Positions 10,459-20,149 of a stretch of DNA of 64,000 nucleotides are shown here, piece after piece. The stretch's first letter is position 1; each line of letters opens with the position of its first letter. Under the pieces are notes generated by a model. It worked only from the letters and a program-made list of their open reading frames with translations. It had not been told where the DNA came from and made no database searches. The stretch lies in the NCBI GenBank assembly GCA_020746835.1, contig JAGPNK010000006.1:1116001-1180000 (forward strand), in the 5' to 3' direction. A program made the position numbers and the translations under genes. The stretch comes from Stachybotrys elegans. Lineage: Eukaryota > Ascomycota > Sordariomycetes > Hypocreales > Stachybotryaceae.

Positions 10459-11848
10459 ATGGCCGACAACGCCGAGTCCAGCGGCGATGCCCAGATCACC
10501 TTCAAGGTCAAGACGTCGTCTGACAGTACCCATACCCTCACAATGTCCGAGTCGGCCACCGTGTTAGATCTTAAGACCAAGCTGGCCGGCGAGGACTTCG
10601 AGAACATCCCCGTCGATCGCCAGCGACTCATCTACTCGGGCCGCGTCATGAAGAACGACGACACGCTCGGAACCTACAAGATCAAGGCAAATAACACGAT
10701 TCACATGGTCAAGAGCGCCGCCAGCAACCCGCGCCAACCGGCTCCCAGCGCCTCGGCTGCCCCTCAGGCCGTTCCCACCAACATGGCTTCCGGCACCGCC
10801 AACAACCCCCTGGCCGGCCTTACAGGTGCTCGCTACGCCGGCCACCAGATTAACCTACCAGGCATGGATATGTTTGGACCCGACGGAGGTGTGAGTACAT
10901 GGCCGTCTTCAATGCCGCCCGCACCCGATCCGCTATCCGCTATCTGCCGGATGTCTTGTCCTGTCCTAGGCTAACCTACAATCATCGGTGCAGATGGGCC
11001 CTCCCATGGACGAGGAGCGTATTAACCGTATGCTTTCCGATCCCAACGTACAGCAGAGCATGAACGAGGCGCTCAACAACCCGGACTTCATCAATATGCT
11101 CATCGACTCGAACCCCATGCTTAGGAACATGCCCAACGCGCGCGAGATTATCAACTCACCCTTCATGCGCCAGATGATGACGAACCCGCAAATGATGAGC
11201 CAAGCGATGCGTATGCAGCGCTCCATGGGCGGCCGCGAGGCAGCCTTTCCCGCACCCGGTGCCACCGACACGACACCCGCAGACGCTGCTGCAAGCGGCC
11301 AGACCCCCGGCGCCAACAGCAACACGGGCCAGACCCCAGCCAACCCTTTGCTGAACCCTTTCCTGATGGGCGGCGCCGGCCTTCCACCGCAGCTTGGGGA
11401 TTTGAACGCCACCACGGCCATGCTGCAGTCTCTGCTGGGACAGCGCGCGGCAGGCGCTAATCCCCAGGCGACGGGTGACGCCCAGGCTGGGCAGACGGCA
11501 ACGGGGGCGCAGGGTGCAGCGCCCGGCGGACAGAGCCCTCCACCCGCAAACCCATTCGCAGCCTTGTTTGGAGCTCCAGGCGGAGGCGCGCCGGGGGCCA
11601 GCCCGTTCGCGGACCCCCAGTTTCTGCAGCAGGCGCTGCAGGAGATGCAGGCTCTGACGGGCGGCGGCGGCTTCGGGGCCCCGGCAGCGCCCGCGGACAA
11701 TCGGCCTCCCGAGGTCAGGTACGAGGAGCAGCTGCGCCAGCTCAACGACATGGGGTTCTACGACTTTGACCGCAACGTAGCGGCGCTGCGACGCAGCGGC
11801 GGCAGCGTGCAGGGTGCCATTGAGCACTTGCTGAACTCGACGGACTGA
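10459..11848 (+). CDS. dsk2: Ubiquilin / Dsk2 UBL-UBA shuttle protein
   Basis: Two exons, 10459-10890 and 10994-11848, give 428 residues. Dsk2-type proteins carry ubiquitinated clients to the proteasome and help ER-associated degradation. A ubiquitin-like domain spans about residues 12-86 (ITFKVKTS through IHMVKSA, with the DRQRLIYSGRVMKNDDTL core). STI1-like helices follow, with PNVQQSMNEALNNPDFIN and then MLRNMPNAREI. The middle is low-complexity Gly/Ala/Pro/Gln linker. A UBA domain takes the last ~46 residues (RYEEQLRQLNDMGFYDFDRN, then ALRRSGGSVQGAIEHLL). The intron 10891-10993 (GTGAGT to GTGCAG) falls after GPDGG and keeps phase 0. Length fits yeast Dsk2 (373) and larger filamentous-fungal forms. 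Confidence 0.94.
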
Positions 11849-12430
11849 TGAGACAACTGATGCGATGACTCTAATGATTATTTGTGAAGTTGGATAGGAG
11901 AGGAGTGCGGCGGCTCCGAGTCTCGGCACATTCCTTGATGAGGGCTGTCAGGAGGAGCGGCATGTCTGTGGGAAGCGAGTTTGGGAGCAAGCTGCATGGA
12001 GCAAATCCCGGCACTGACACGGATGAAGCAACGAAACACACAAAGTATTGGTCTGAATAGGAAATATCACCACACCCTTCTGTACCCTGTAACCACTAGA
12101 GCGTATCCTTTGATGGCGGTGTGATGGCTGAGGCTGATTTGGCCGGCATGGACGAAGGCAGGGGAGCTCTTGTTGACTGTTGCGCAGGCAGGACGCGGAG
12201 ACCCGAAGAGCATACCTAGTAGCCAGTAAGCTTTGATGATATGATAGCCACGGTTCAATCAAGGAGCTGTTCCTGAAGCCTCGCGGCAGCCCCAGGCCCG
12301 TGGGTGAGAATATCTTCAGAGATTAAACCCACGGAGAGTAGTGGAGTCACGGTAAGGGAGCGCTGATCAAGAACTTTCAGAAGGTATATTCGGTTTTATT
12401 TGCAGACAGCTACAACGACACAGGGCGGCC
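11849..12430. other. Convergent intergenic region
   Basis: This lies between the stop codons of DSK2 and the minus-strand peroxidase and should hold both 3' untranslated regions. I see no gene or clear repeat. Confidence 0.5.
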
Positions 12431-13244
12431 CTATAGTGTAGGCTTGGCTGCCTCGACAGCAGCGGGTAATCTACCCAGGTCTTCAAGAGTCAGGACGTGT
12501 CTGGGCGTGCGCCAACCCAGCTCGACGGGGAAACGCTCCTCGGTGAACCAAACGCGGACAAGGTCCTTGGGGGCGCGGAGCTCGAGGTAGTCCTCGGGAG
12601 CCCATTCGGGGTCATGGGGAACCGTGGCCAAGAGGGCAGTAGCCTCAAAGTTGGCCTGGGAGTTCATGGTGCCGGGCAGGGGGTTACCGCCGGAGCGGGC
12701 GTGGACGCGGGCGCGGCTACGGCCAAGGGACTGGATTGTGAGGGAGTCTCCGTCGGCGTCGGCCAAGAGGGCCTCGAGCAGGTCGAGATTGAGGCGGAGG
12801 GGGTCACCCTCGGCGGCGTCGAGGCGGGTGAGGGAGGCATCATGTTCGGTGATGTTGTGGGCGCCAAGGCCGGCGAGGTCGGTGGACTCGACGCCGAGGT
12901 TCACATTGATGGCCTGCGTGGCGATGAATGTGGCGAGGCGAGGATCCCAGTTGAGGGCCTCGGTGACGGCGGCGCGGATGGTGTCGACGTTGATGTTTCG
13001 GCCGTCATGGGGACTATACGGAGTATGTGAGCAGGGCGAGGGAGGAGGAGGAGGAGGAGGAGGAGGAGGGAGTTGATGGTTCTTACAGGTAGCCGTGGTT
13101 GGCGAGGGTGTTCAAGCCTGGACAGGGACCGCGAGAGTCGGAAGGGCCCGGGGCAATCCACTCACGGATGGTTGAGCGGCGCTGGGGAAAGGCTAGAGCC
13201 AAGGGGAGGAGGGCGAGGAGGGCAGCGCGCATCTTGATCGGCAT
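12431..13244 (-). CDS. Secreted heme-thiolate peroxidase (chloroperoxidase/peroxygenase family)
   Basis: Two exons, 13087-13244 and 12431-13013, encode 246 residues. Family members bind heme through a cysteine thiolate and use hydrogen peroxide for halogenation, peroxidation or oxygen insertion. A signal peptide is visible (MRAALLALLPLALAFP; ATG at 13244, or a second ATG at 13232 that gives a cleaner signal). The axial ligand is C41 in the family motif PCPGLNTLANHGYLPHDGRN, which is split by the intron. The acid-base motif is EHDASLTRLD with E109, H110 and D111. The length is that of the short chloroperoxidase-like group. The substrate cannot be read from sequence. The intron 13014-13086 carries a GGA/TCC microsatellite. 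Tail to tail with DSK2. Confidence 0.9.
13038..13070. repeat. (GGA)n microsatellite in peroxidase intron
   Basis: About ten GGA units lie inside the single intron of the minus-strand peroxidase, reading as TCC pyrimidine repeats in the transcript, between the donor and the acceptor. Confidence 0.85.
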
Positions 13245-14273
13245 GGGAGCAGACGGGAAGTGGGTGGCTTGATGTCTTGGCTGGGGAGTGGCAAGGCCCT
13301 TATATACATCGTCCACGATGAGAGCTATAAGGACGATCCCGGCTCACTGCAATAGACAGAAGGGGAGTGAGGCAACATCCGCATTCATTACCGTTAATCA
13401 GTATCGCTAACTACACGCCCGCCCGGCCATGGGCCGAGCTTGGCCAAGCGGCCGTGCAGGCAGATAGACGAAGATATTCGGAAATTGTATCCCGCGTACA
13501 AGGGTATATAATGATTATATGTGTGGATTGGAGCTGTAGTAGCGGAAGTGAGTGAAGACGGGCGGAGTGGAGCACCGGGCCCGGCACTTCTTTTCCTAGC
13601 AATCCCCTCCGCTAGCGTCTATGCCTTGGGGTGTAGCAACTGCCTTTTTAAGGGGATGCCGCATAATGTTGTTTTCGCGAGAACGGAGAACCAGAGGGCC
13701 AGTGCGCGTAAATAACCGAACATGCTATGTATGGCTCGGGGCGAGGCCGGATATTGCTGCTCGAATAGGCACTCGGCGGGCGCATGAATCGACTACTAAG
13801 TTCTCCTGACAGCCCGGCTCCGGGGCCGATTCCGTTGGCGCGTCGGCCGGAGTTTGGGGGGCCACTACCTGGATATGTCAAATAGTATGCAGTTGCCCAT
13901 TCCTAGACAAGACACTGTGTTGGTGTGTAATGGATGTTTGGTAAAATGCTGAGACGGCTAAGACTGAATGTTTGGAGCACTGAGGTAGGCGGCGGTGGAT
14001 TCTCTAGGTGGGCTTTCCCCAGTTCCCCAGAAAAGGAGATGCCTCGGCTCATCCGGGGCAATCGCGAAAGCCAGACGCCCACATCGATTCCCCGACAACA
14101 ACCGCCGCCAATCCCAATCGCCAGCGGCTTCTACCTCGCATCCTTTGAAATCCCATTCACGAATTGAGCGTCTTTTCATATAATCCCTTGATTATTTACT
14201 TATTTATTTATTCCATTCTTGCGGCGAGGCGGGTAGATACTCTCTCTGCTGCTTCCACCCATCATCCTTCACC
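13245..14273. other. Divergent intergenic region peroxidase / quinone oxidoreductase
   Basis: About 1 kb between divergent starts. A TATATAC-like element (TTATATACATCG, 13300-13311) lies about 60 nt before the peroxidase start. An A/T-rich block (14180-14215, repeated TTTA) lies near the oxidoreductase start. I see no gene. Confidence 0.5.
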
Positions 14274-15532
14274 ATGAGAGGCATCCAGATCTCAGAATAT
14301 CTCAAGGTAACACCAACAAAACTACATCACACATCTTCCTCTCACACTCACCCTCATAGACCCCCGAAGGGCTCAAGGTCTCTGACCTGCCCGACCCCGT
14401 CCCCAAAAAGGACGAGTACCTCATCCGCGTCCACGCCGCCGCCACCAACTTCTTCGACATCCTCCAGATCCAAGGCAAATACCAGAACCAGCCCCGTATG
14501 TGCATATCCATTCATTTCCATTCTCAGCTCCAGCAGCAGGAAATTTCCTTCGCTAACATCAGGCTTCCCCCCCAGCTTTCCCATGGGTCGCCGGTGCTGA
14601 GTTTGCCGGCACCGTCATCTCCACGCCCAGCGGCAGCGCGAGCCCCAAGTTCCCCGTTGGCACGCGCGTCTTCGGCTCCAGCCAGGGCGCCTTTGCTACC
14701 AAGATTTGCGCCAAGGAGGGCTTCCTGCTGCCCGTCCCCGATGGCTGGTCTTTCCAGGACGCGGCTGGGCTCTTCATCACGGCGCCCACTAGCTATGCTG
14801 CCCTCGTGCTCCGCGCTGGCATCAAGAAGGGCGACTACGTCCTCGTCCATGCCGCCGCTGGTGGCGTAGGTCTTGCTGCCGTCCAAGGTGAGCCGCAATG
14901 CTTCTCTACCCCATTGTGCTCCTTCACCCTTTGTGTATGTGTGTGTGTGTGCGTGTTGGGCTAATGCGAGTATCCGTGCTACTCCAGTGGCCAAGGCATA
15001 CGGCGCTACCGTCATCGCCACGGCTTCTACCCCCCGCAAACTCGAGGTAGCCAAGGCCTTCGGCGCCGACCACGTCGTTGACTACGCGGACCCAGCCTGG
15101 CCCGCCAAGGTCAAGGAGCTGACGCCCAAGTCGCGCGGCGTCGACATCGTCTACGACCCCGTCGGCCTCGTCGACAAGTCGACCAAGTGCACGGCCTGGA
15201 ACGGCCGCATCCTCATCGTGGGCTTCGCCGCGGGCACCATCGAGAAGGTGGCCATGAACAAGGTCCTGCTCAAGAACATCGCCCTCGTCGGCATCCACTG
15301 GGGCGCCTACACCATCAACGACTGGCCCGCCCTCGTCCAGGTCTGGGAGGGCATCATGCGCCTCGTCGCCCAGGGCAAGCTCAAGGGCACCGAGTACTCG
15401 GACGACGAGTTTGTCGGCCTCGAGCGCGTCAAGGATGCGCTGGTGGCCCTGGGAGGCAGGAAGACGTGGGGCAAGGTCGTGGTCAAGATTCCCGCCAGTG
15501 AGGATAATGATGCCAAGGCGAGCAAGCTGTGA
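14274..15532 (+). CDS. Zinc-independent quinone oxidoreductase (MDR superfamily)
   Basis: Four exons (14274-14306, 14360-14495, 14576-14887, 14988-15532) encode 341 residues. It is a medium-chain dehydrogenase/reductase of the zeta-crystallin/quinone oxidoreductase type, expected to reduce quinones or enones with NADPH. The N-terminal GroES-like fold has RVHAAATNFFDILQIQGKYQ and PWVAGAEFAG. The nucleotide-binding fold has the motif VLVHAAAGGVGLAAVQ, followed by AYGATVIATASTPRKLEVAK. No catalytic zinc ligands are visible, as expected for this subgroup. All four exons join in frame; the third intron contains a GT repeat near 14937-14956. The true substrate is unknown. Enoyl or crotonyl reductase activity is an alternative in this superfamily. 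Confidence 0.9.
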
Positions 15533-16024
15533 AAATATGTATCATATCACGTACGGAAATGCAGATTGAATCAGAGGCGATACGGCCTCGCCAGAACCTG
15601 TACCTGCAGAATTGATCATGTTCCAAATGACGAATACAGACGTACCAAATTGCCGTTAATATAAGGACATGTCTTTGAAACCGTTTCCGCACCGTCCTCT
15701 TATTTTTATTTATTTGATTTTCATCTCATTCTCTTAATGGTTCATCTATTAGTCTGGCGTCGTGATGATGAAATAAAAATCACCAGTCTCGAAGGAAGTG
15801 GGGAACAACCCCACACAGTCTACATTTTCACTTCACACAGTACTTCCTTGTACCCGAGGTACCGCTCGGCTTCCCGTGCGCCGCCTTTGACGTTGTCGAG
15901 ATTTGGATCTTTCACTCCAGTCAAACAACCACCCTCGTCGTCCAGGCTCTCCCCCCTCTCGCCCTCGACTCGCCCACCGCTGTTCCTCCCACGTCGATTG
16001 GCATCCAGTAATCTCGCCCACGAT
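15533..16024. other. Intergenic region upstream of SDH4
   Basis: About 490 nt hold the 3' end of the oxidoreductase gene and the SDH4 promoter. The last 130 nt are C/T-rich, typical of a fungal 5' leader. I see no gene. Confidence 0.5.
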
Positions 16025-16682
16025 ATGGCTTCGCTCATGCGCCCGACGATGCTTCGCCAGGCTGGCCTGGCTGGCGCTGCATTCCGCGCCGTCCCGAGAG
16101 CCGCGGCTTTCCAGACCTCGAGCAAGCAGATGGCCTTCATCTCCCCCGGTCCTCGTGAGTAGCATCGCCTGCCTGGCTTGCAGCTTCGGCCTGCAACGAC
16201 GATGCGAGAACAATGTGACTGACGTGCTTTCGTCCTGCAGAGCGAATCCAAGGTGGAGGTACGATACCGCGAGAGCCCTGCCTGCGCCCGGCGCGCGCAA
16301 GCCCCTCAATGATGCTAATATTTCGCCAGTCAACGATCCCGCCCCCATCCCCGAGCCCAACGCCGCCCACGGCTCCTACCACTGGGCCTTTGAGCGCACC
16401 CTCGCCGCCAGTCTGATCCCCCTGACGATTGCCCCCTTCGCCGCCGGCTCCCTCAACCCTACCATGGACGCCTTCCTGTGCTCTGCCATCCTCCTGCACT
16501 CCCACATGGGCTTCCAGCAGGTCATCATCGACTACATCCCCAAGAGGTCCCACCCGGGTCTGCACAAGCTCTTCTGGTGGGCGCTGCGGGCCGGTACCCT
16601 CACCGTCGGCCTCGGCCTCTACGAGTTCGAGACCAACGACGTTGGCGTCACCGAGGCCATCAAGAGGGTGTGGAAGGCTTAG
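16025..16682 (+). CDS. sdh4: Succinate dehydrogenase membrane anchor subunit (SDH4/CybS)
   Basis: Three exons (16025-16154, 16241-16258, 16330-16682) give 166 residues. The product anchors complex II in the mitochondrial inner membrane and contributes to heme b and ubiquinone binding. The N-terminus is a presequence rich in R, A and S (MASLMRPTMLRQAGLAGAAF). The mature part shows GSYHWAFERTLAASLIPLTI, a first membrane span ending PFAAGSLNP, and a second span with HSHMGFQQVIIDY, where H106/H108 and D117-Y118 are the likely heme and quinone-site residues. A third span follows before VWKA. The middle exon is only 18 nt. Including it gives PGPQRIQGGVNDPAPIP in frame, resembling family sequence, while skipping it or retaining either intron does not. 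Intron 2 has a GCTAATA branch-like element. Confidence 0.92.
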
Positions 16683-17516
16683 GAGGTGTGCGTGCGGCTG
16701 AGGTCTGGTACGCGAAAGGAGGGCTGTTTACTACATGTATCATCATAGTGGGAGGATTCCCTTTGCATCGACCTTGTGGATAGAGACTGGGGGTGTGGAT
16801 AATAAATGCAAAATCATTTGTTGAACCCTATGCTGGGGGCGGTCTCATTTTTCGCGGCATGTGAATATATCTGCGGTTATGTCTGCGATGAACAGGGAGA
16901 AGCATCCAACGAGTACCAGCTCCATCCTTCATTGAGCGGCTCATTCATAATTGCCCCTCGACAGGTGTGAGAGCCCCTGGGTTGGACAGTTTCGGGGATA
17001 AATATATGTTCCAAATTTGAAATATCCGCACCCTCGAGCATCTCCTCACTTCAATTGTTGAGATGATATCGCTGAAATGGACTTGTAAAACTTAAGTCGC
17101 CGTCTATCACATGCTTTCTATTCATGGCACTGGGTTAGTAAAAAGAGTTCATCGGCCAGAGCTATGACCGTATTTTAGCACGTGCAACTGTAAATACCTT
17201 CTGTTTCTTCATCTGGTCAGAATACACAGGTCTTCACGGTTTGACACTTAGATATCTTGACATTGTTTGTGCCAGTGTGTGCAACAAGCGCTATACTAAA
17301 ATGTTTGGAGGATTTACAACCAAACATGGTGAGAATGGTAGCCATTGGCATTCGTGATTGCCACCCTTTGTTTCCGTCATGACGAGCAACCTTGTAGTCC
17401 TCCAGCCCAGTCGAGGTTTGCGAGCTGGGTCCTTCTAGATGTCAGGACACGGTGTTGAACGGCATCCTCTGGAGTCTCCCATAGCCTCTGCCCATACCAC
17501 ATCGCCTCGGGGCCAG
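16683..17516. other. Convergent intergenic region SDH4 / BTA1
   Basis: About 830 nt between two convergent stop codons. Apart from the AATAAA after SDH4 I see only A/T-rich stretches and no gene. Confidence 0.5.
16801..16806 (+). terminator. Poly(A) signal-like AATAAA after SDH4
   Basis: AATAAA lies 119 nt after the stop codon, in the sequence GGATAATAAATGC. Candidate only. Confidence 0.4.
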
Positions 17517-20149
17517 TTAAATGGCCAGGCTGGTGATCTCGGCTCCACTGATGCTGCCGTTGCGCTCCCGCTCCATCTCAGGGGTTGGCGGAGGCAGGTT
17601 CTGCTGCTTGGTGCAGATCCAGCAGCTGGCATACATGTTGACTCGGTCGATGCATGCACCGTCGACTCTGGAGCCGTGGCACTTGGCCGAGAAACCGTGC
17701 TCCTCAAAGACCTTGATGTACCAGGGGCTCAAGGCCGAAGTTCGCAGGAGAACTCGGCCACCCATGGCGAGCGCCCGGTTCAGCTTGGAAATCTGCACTG
17801 CAGCTGCGGAAGAACCAGTGTCGAACCAGTCCATACTATCCATGATGACAGCGACGGTGAGAGTTCCAGGGGTGATTCGGGACAGGACTTCCTGGAACTC
17901 ATCGGTGTGAATGCGCAGACCATCGAGCGCGTTGGGACGGGACAGCTTGGCGTGAGCTTCAGGGCTGAGGTACTCGGGGTGGCAGTCCCTAGAGAACTTG
18001 CCATCCATGCAGACATAGTAGTACGGGTTGTCCAGGGCGAGGTGAGTTTCTTCAGCGACAGGGTCCAGAGTGTTGACCATGTAGTGCCAGATGGCGTGAG
18101 AGCGGATGTTCTTGGCGCTGGGCTTGGGTCCGTTGACGATTTCTGAGTTCGAGTGGTCCTTTTCAATCATGGCGAGCTGGTTCTTGGGAACGCCCAGGGC
18201 AGCCCAGAGGAAGCTCTCCTGAGAGACGACCAGTTTGCACAGAATCTTGGACATCAGGGCAGGGCGGATCTTCTTGCGCCAAATCTGTCGCTGTTCCTCC
18301 AGAGTCTTGGCCTCGAGCAGCTTCTTGACAGCGGACTGCAGGCCGAAGATGCGAGCAATCCAGCGGAAGACGCGGATGGCGTATCGAGAACCACCAGTGT
18401 CGTAAAGACCGTAGCGGCTCTTCTCGAAAACGTCAATGTTGCTCATCCAGTACTGGAAGGCGCGGCTAGAGAGGTGAGGAGAAAGCTTAGACATGAGCAG
18501 GTTGCGGAAATCCTCGTGCTTGCCATCACCGAAAATCTTCCAAAAGTCCTCGTAGGGCAGTGCGGTGTAAGAGGCGGCCTTGAGCTCAAGGAGGTGGTTC
18601 TGAGTCGGGTTCAGATCGACGGCATGGACGCGAGCGGGGCTCTGTGTGAGGTAGGAGAGAATGTTATCACCGGCAGAGCTGATGGCGATGACCTTGTCCT
18701 CTGGGCCTAGGTTCAAAAGGCGTGCATCCACACGGCTGTCTTCCCAAGTAAAGGCATAGATGTACTCGTCGTTGAACTGGGTGTGCTTCTTGAGCTGGTC
18801 ATCGTAGTAGATACGCCAGTGGTGGTTTTGGTAGAAGAAGGCCGGAAGGGGCAGGTTGGCGGACAGATTCTGAACGGCGGTAAGGAAGGCCTTGGATCGG
18901 ATCTCAGGGGCCGATCTTTCGATGGCGCGCGTGAGAGCATCTCCCTGGTTGACCGGGTACAGGTAGGGCGATTCCGTCGCCAGTGCGTCGATGCGCTCAA
19001 TAATTTCATGAGGCAGACTCGAAGGCGAGAAAGGCTTCTTGTGGCATCCCAGCCAGATGTAGTAGGGGATATAACCCAAAGGCTTGTTACGGCAGTTGAG
19101 AGTGAGAATGGTTCCGAACTTGTACTCGACGTAGTCACGACGGCCGGGCTCGAGATTGACACGGTCCAGGTCGAACCAGCCACGCCAAAAGTTGCGGAGG
19201 ACAAATCCAACATGGCGGTTGACGAGACCGCCAGTGTAGTTGCGGAAGGCAAAGTCAACCTTGTTCTGAACGTAAAAGTCGACAACACCCATGACACCAT
19301 GGGGGGACAACAGCGAGGCCACAGAGTCGATGATGGAGAAATAATCAGGCTATATGCGGCTCCATGTTAGCTGAGATGTACCATCGCCGCAGAGAGGCCA
19401 CTCACCATCATGGACAAGCTGTAGGACATGGTGACCAAGTCAGCGCCACCGTGTTCCGGCCGTGACTGGTTGAAGTAGCTGCGCGAGGAGGAACGGGCCG
19501 GGGCCGGAGTGGTGGCCAAGCTCGTCTCGTAGTCCTCGAGGCGAAACTTGCGAGCATCGGTGCAGACGACTGTCACATTCTTCCAGCCAAGGCGGGCGAA
19601 ACGCTGCCTGGCCACCTCGCAGAGGGAAGGAGAGAAGTCGACGAGATAGACACTCGAAAAGTATTCGGGGACGTTGACGAACTTGGACATGGCTTCGATG
19701 TTGTAGCCAGTGCCGCCGCCGACCTGGAGGTGGGAAAGGACGAGTCAGCCATTTATACAAGCAAGCTCGAGGACGGCAAGACTCACGTCGACCCAGATTC
19801 GCCCCGTCTTGTTCGTGGTGGTCGACACTTGGCCGACCTTTGACTCAAGCTGAGCTGCAGCGAGCTTCAGCATGTCCTCTCGGCCACGAAGAAGAAAGGT
19901 GCGGGTTGCATCGTAAGCCCCAGCCTGGGTCTTGTAGAAGCTCTCGAGGGCATCCTGCTGGCTGCCGCGCGAGTCGCCCTCATGAGGCTTGAGAAACGAT
20001 GAGTAGAAGAAGAGGAAGAAAGACCTCAGAGGGTTGGAGGGGTCATCCTGCTTGGTAGCGTGGAGGATGACTGTGGAGAGACAAGCACTGCCAACAACGG
20101 CGACTGCAAGCCCAGCATAGAGAGGATTGATGTTAATGCCGAACGGCAT
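17517..20149 (-). CDS. bta1: Betaine lipid synthase (BtaB-BtaA fusion)
   Basis: Exons 19787-20149, 19406-19723 and 17517-19349 encode 837 residues. BTA1 makes the phosphorus-free lipid DGTS: the BtaA part moves the aminocarboxypropyl group of S-adenosylmethionine to diacylglycerol and the BtaB part adds three methyl groups. An N-terminal membrane segment lies near residues 9-28. A methyltransferase fold follows with SAM motif WVDVGGGTGYN at 119-129, split by intron 1. The C-terminal DUF3419/BtaA half has a second SAM-type motif near 444-480 (VIAISSAGDNILSYL, HAVDLNPTQNHLL). The order BtaB then BtaA is the fungal arrangement, reversed from Chlamydomonas. In Neurospora the gene responds to phosphate starvation. 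A CACGTG box lies 46 nt before the start codon. ATG 20149 is the first plausible start; I cannot exclude an upstream exon. Confidence 0.93.

Noticed and set aside
10966..11929. Long antisense frames over DSK2
   Set aside because: Low-complexity mirrors of the Gly/Ala/Pro/Gln linker; no independent start context or domain.
13038..13070. GGA repeat as a coding Glu tract
   Set aside because: It lies inside the peroxidase intron on the opposite strand; the motif PCPGLNTLANHGYLPHDG is restored only when it is removed.
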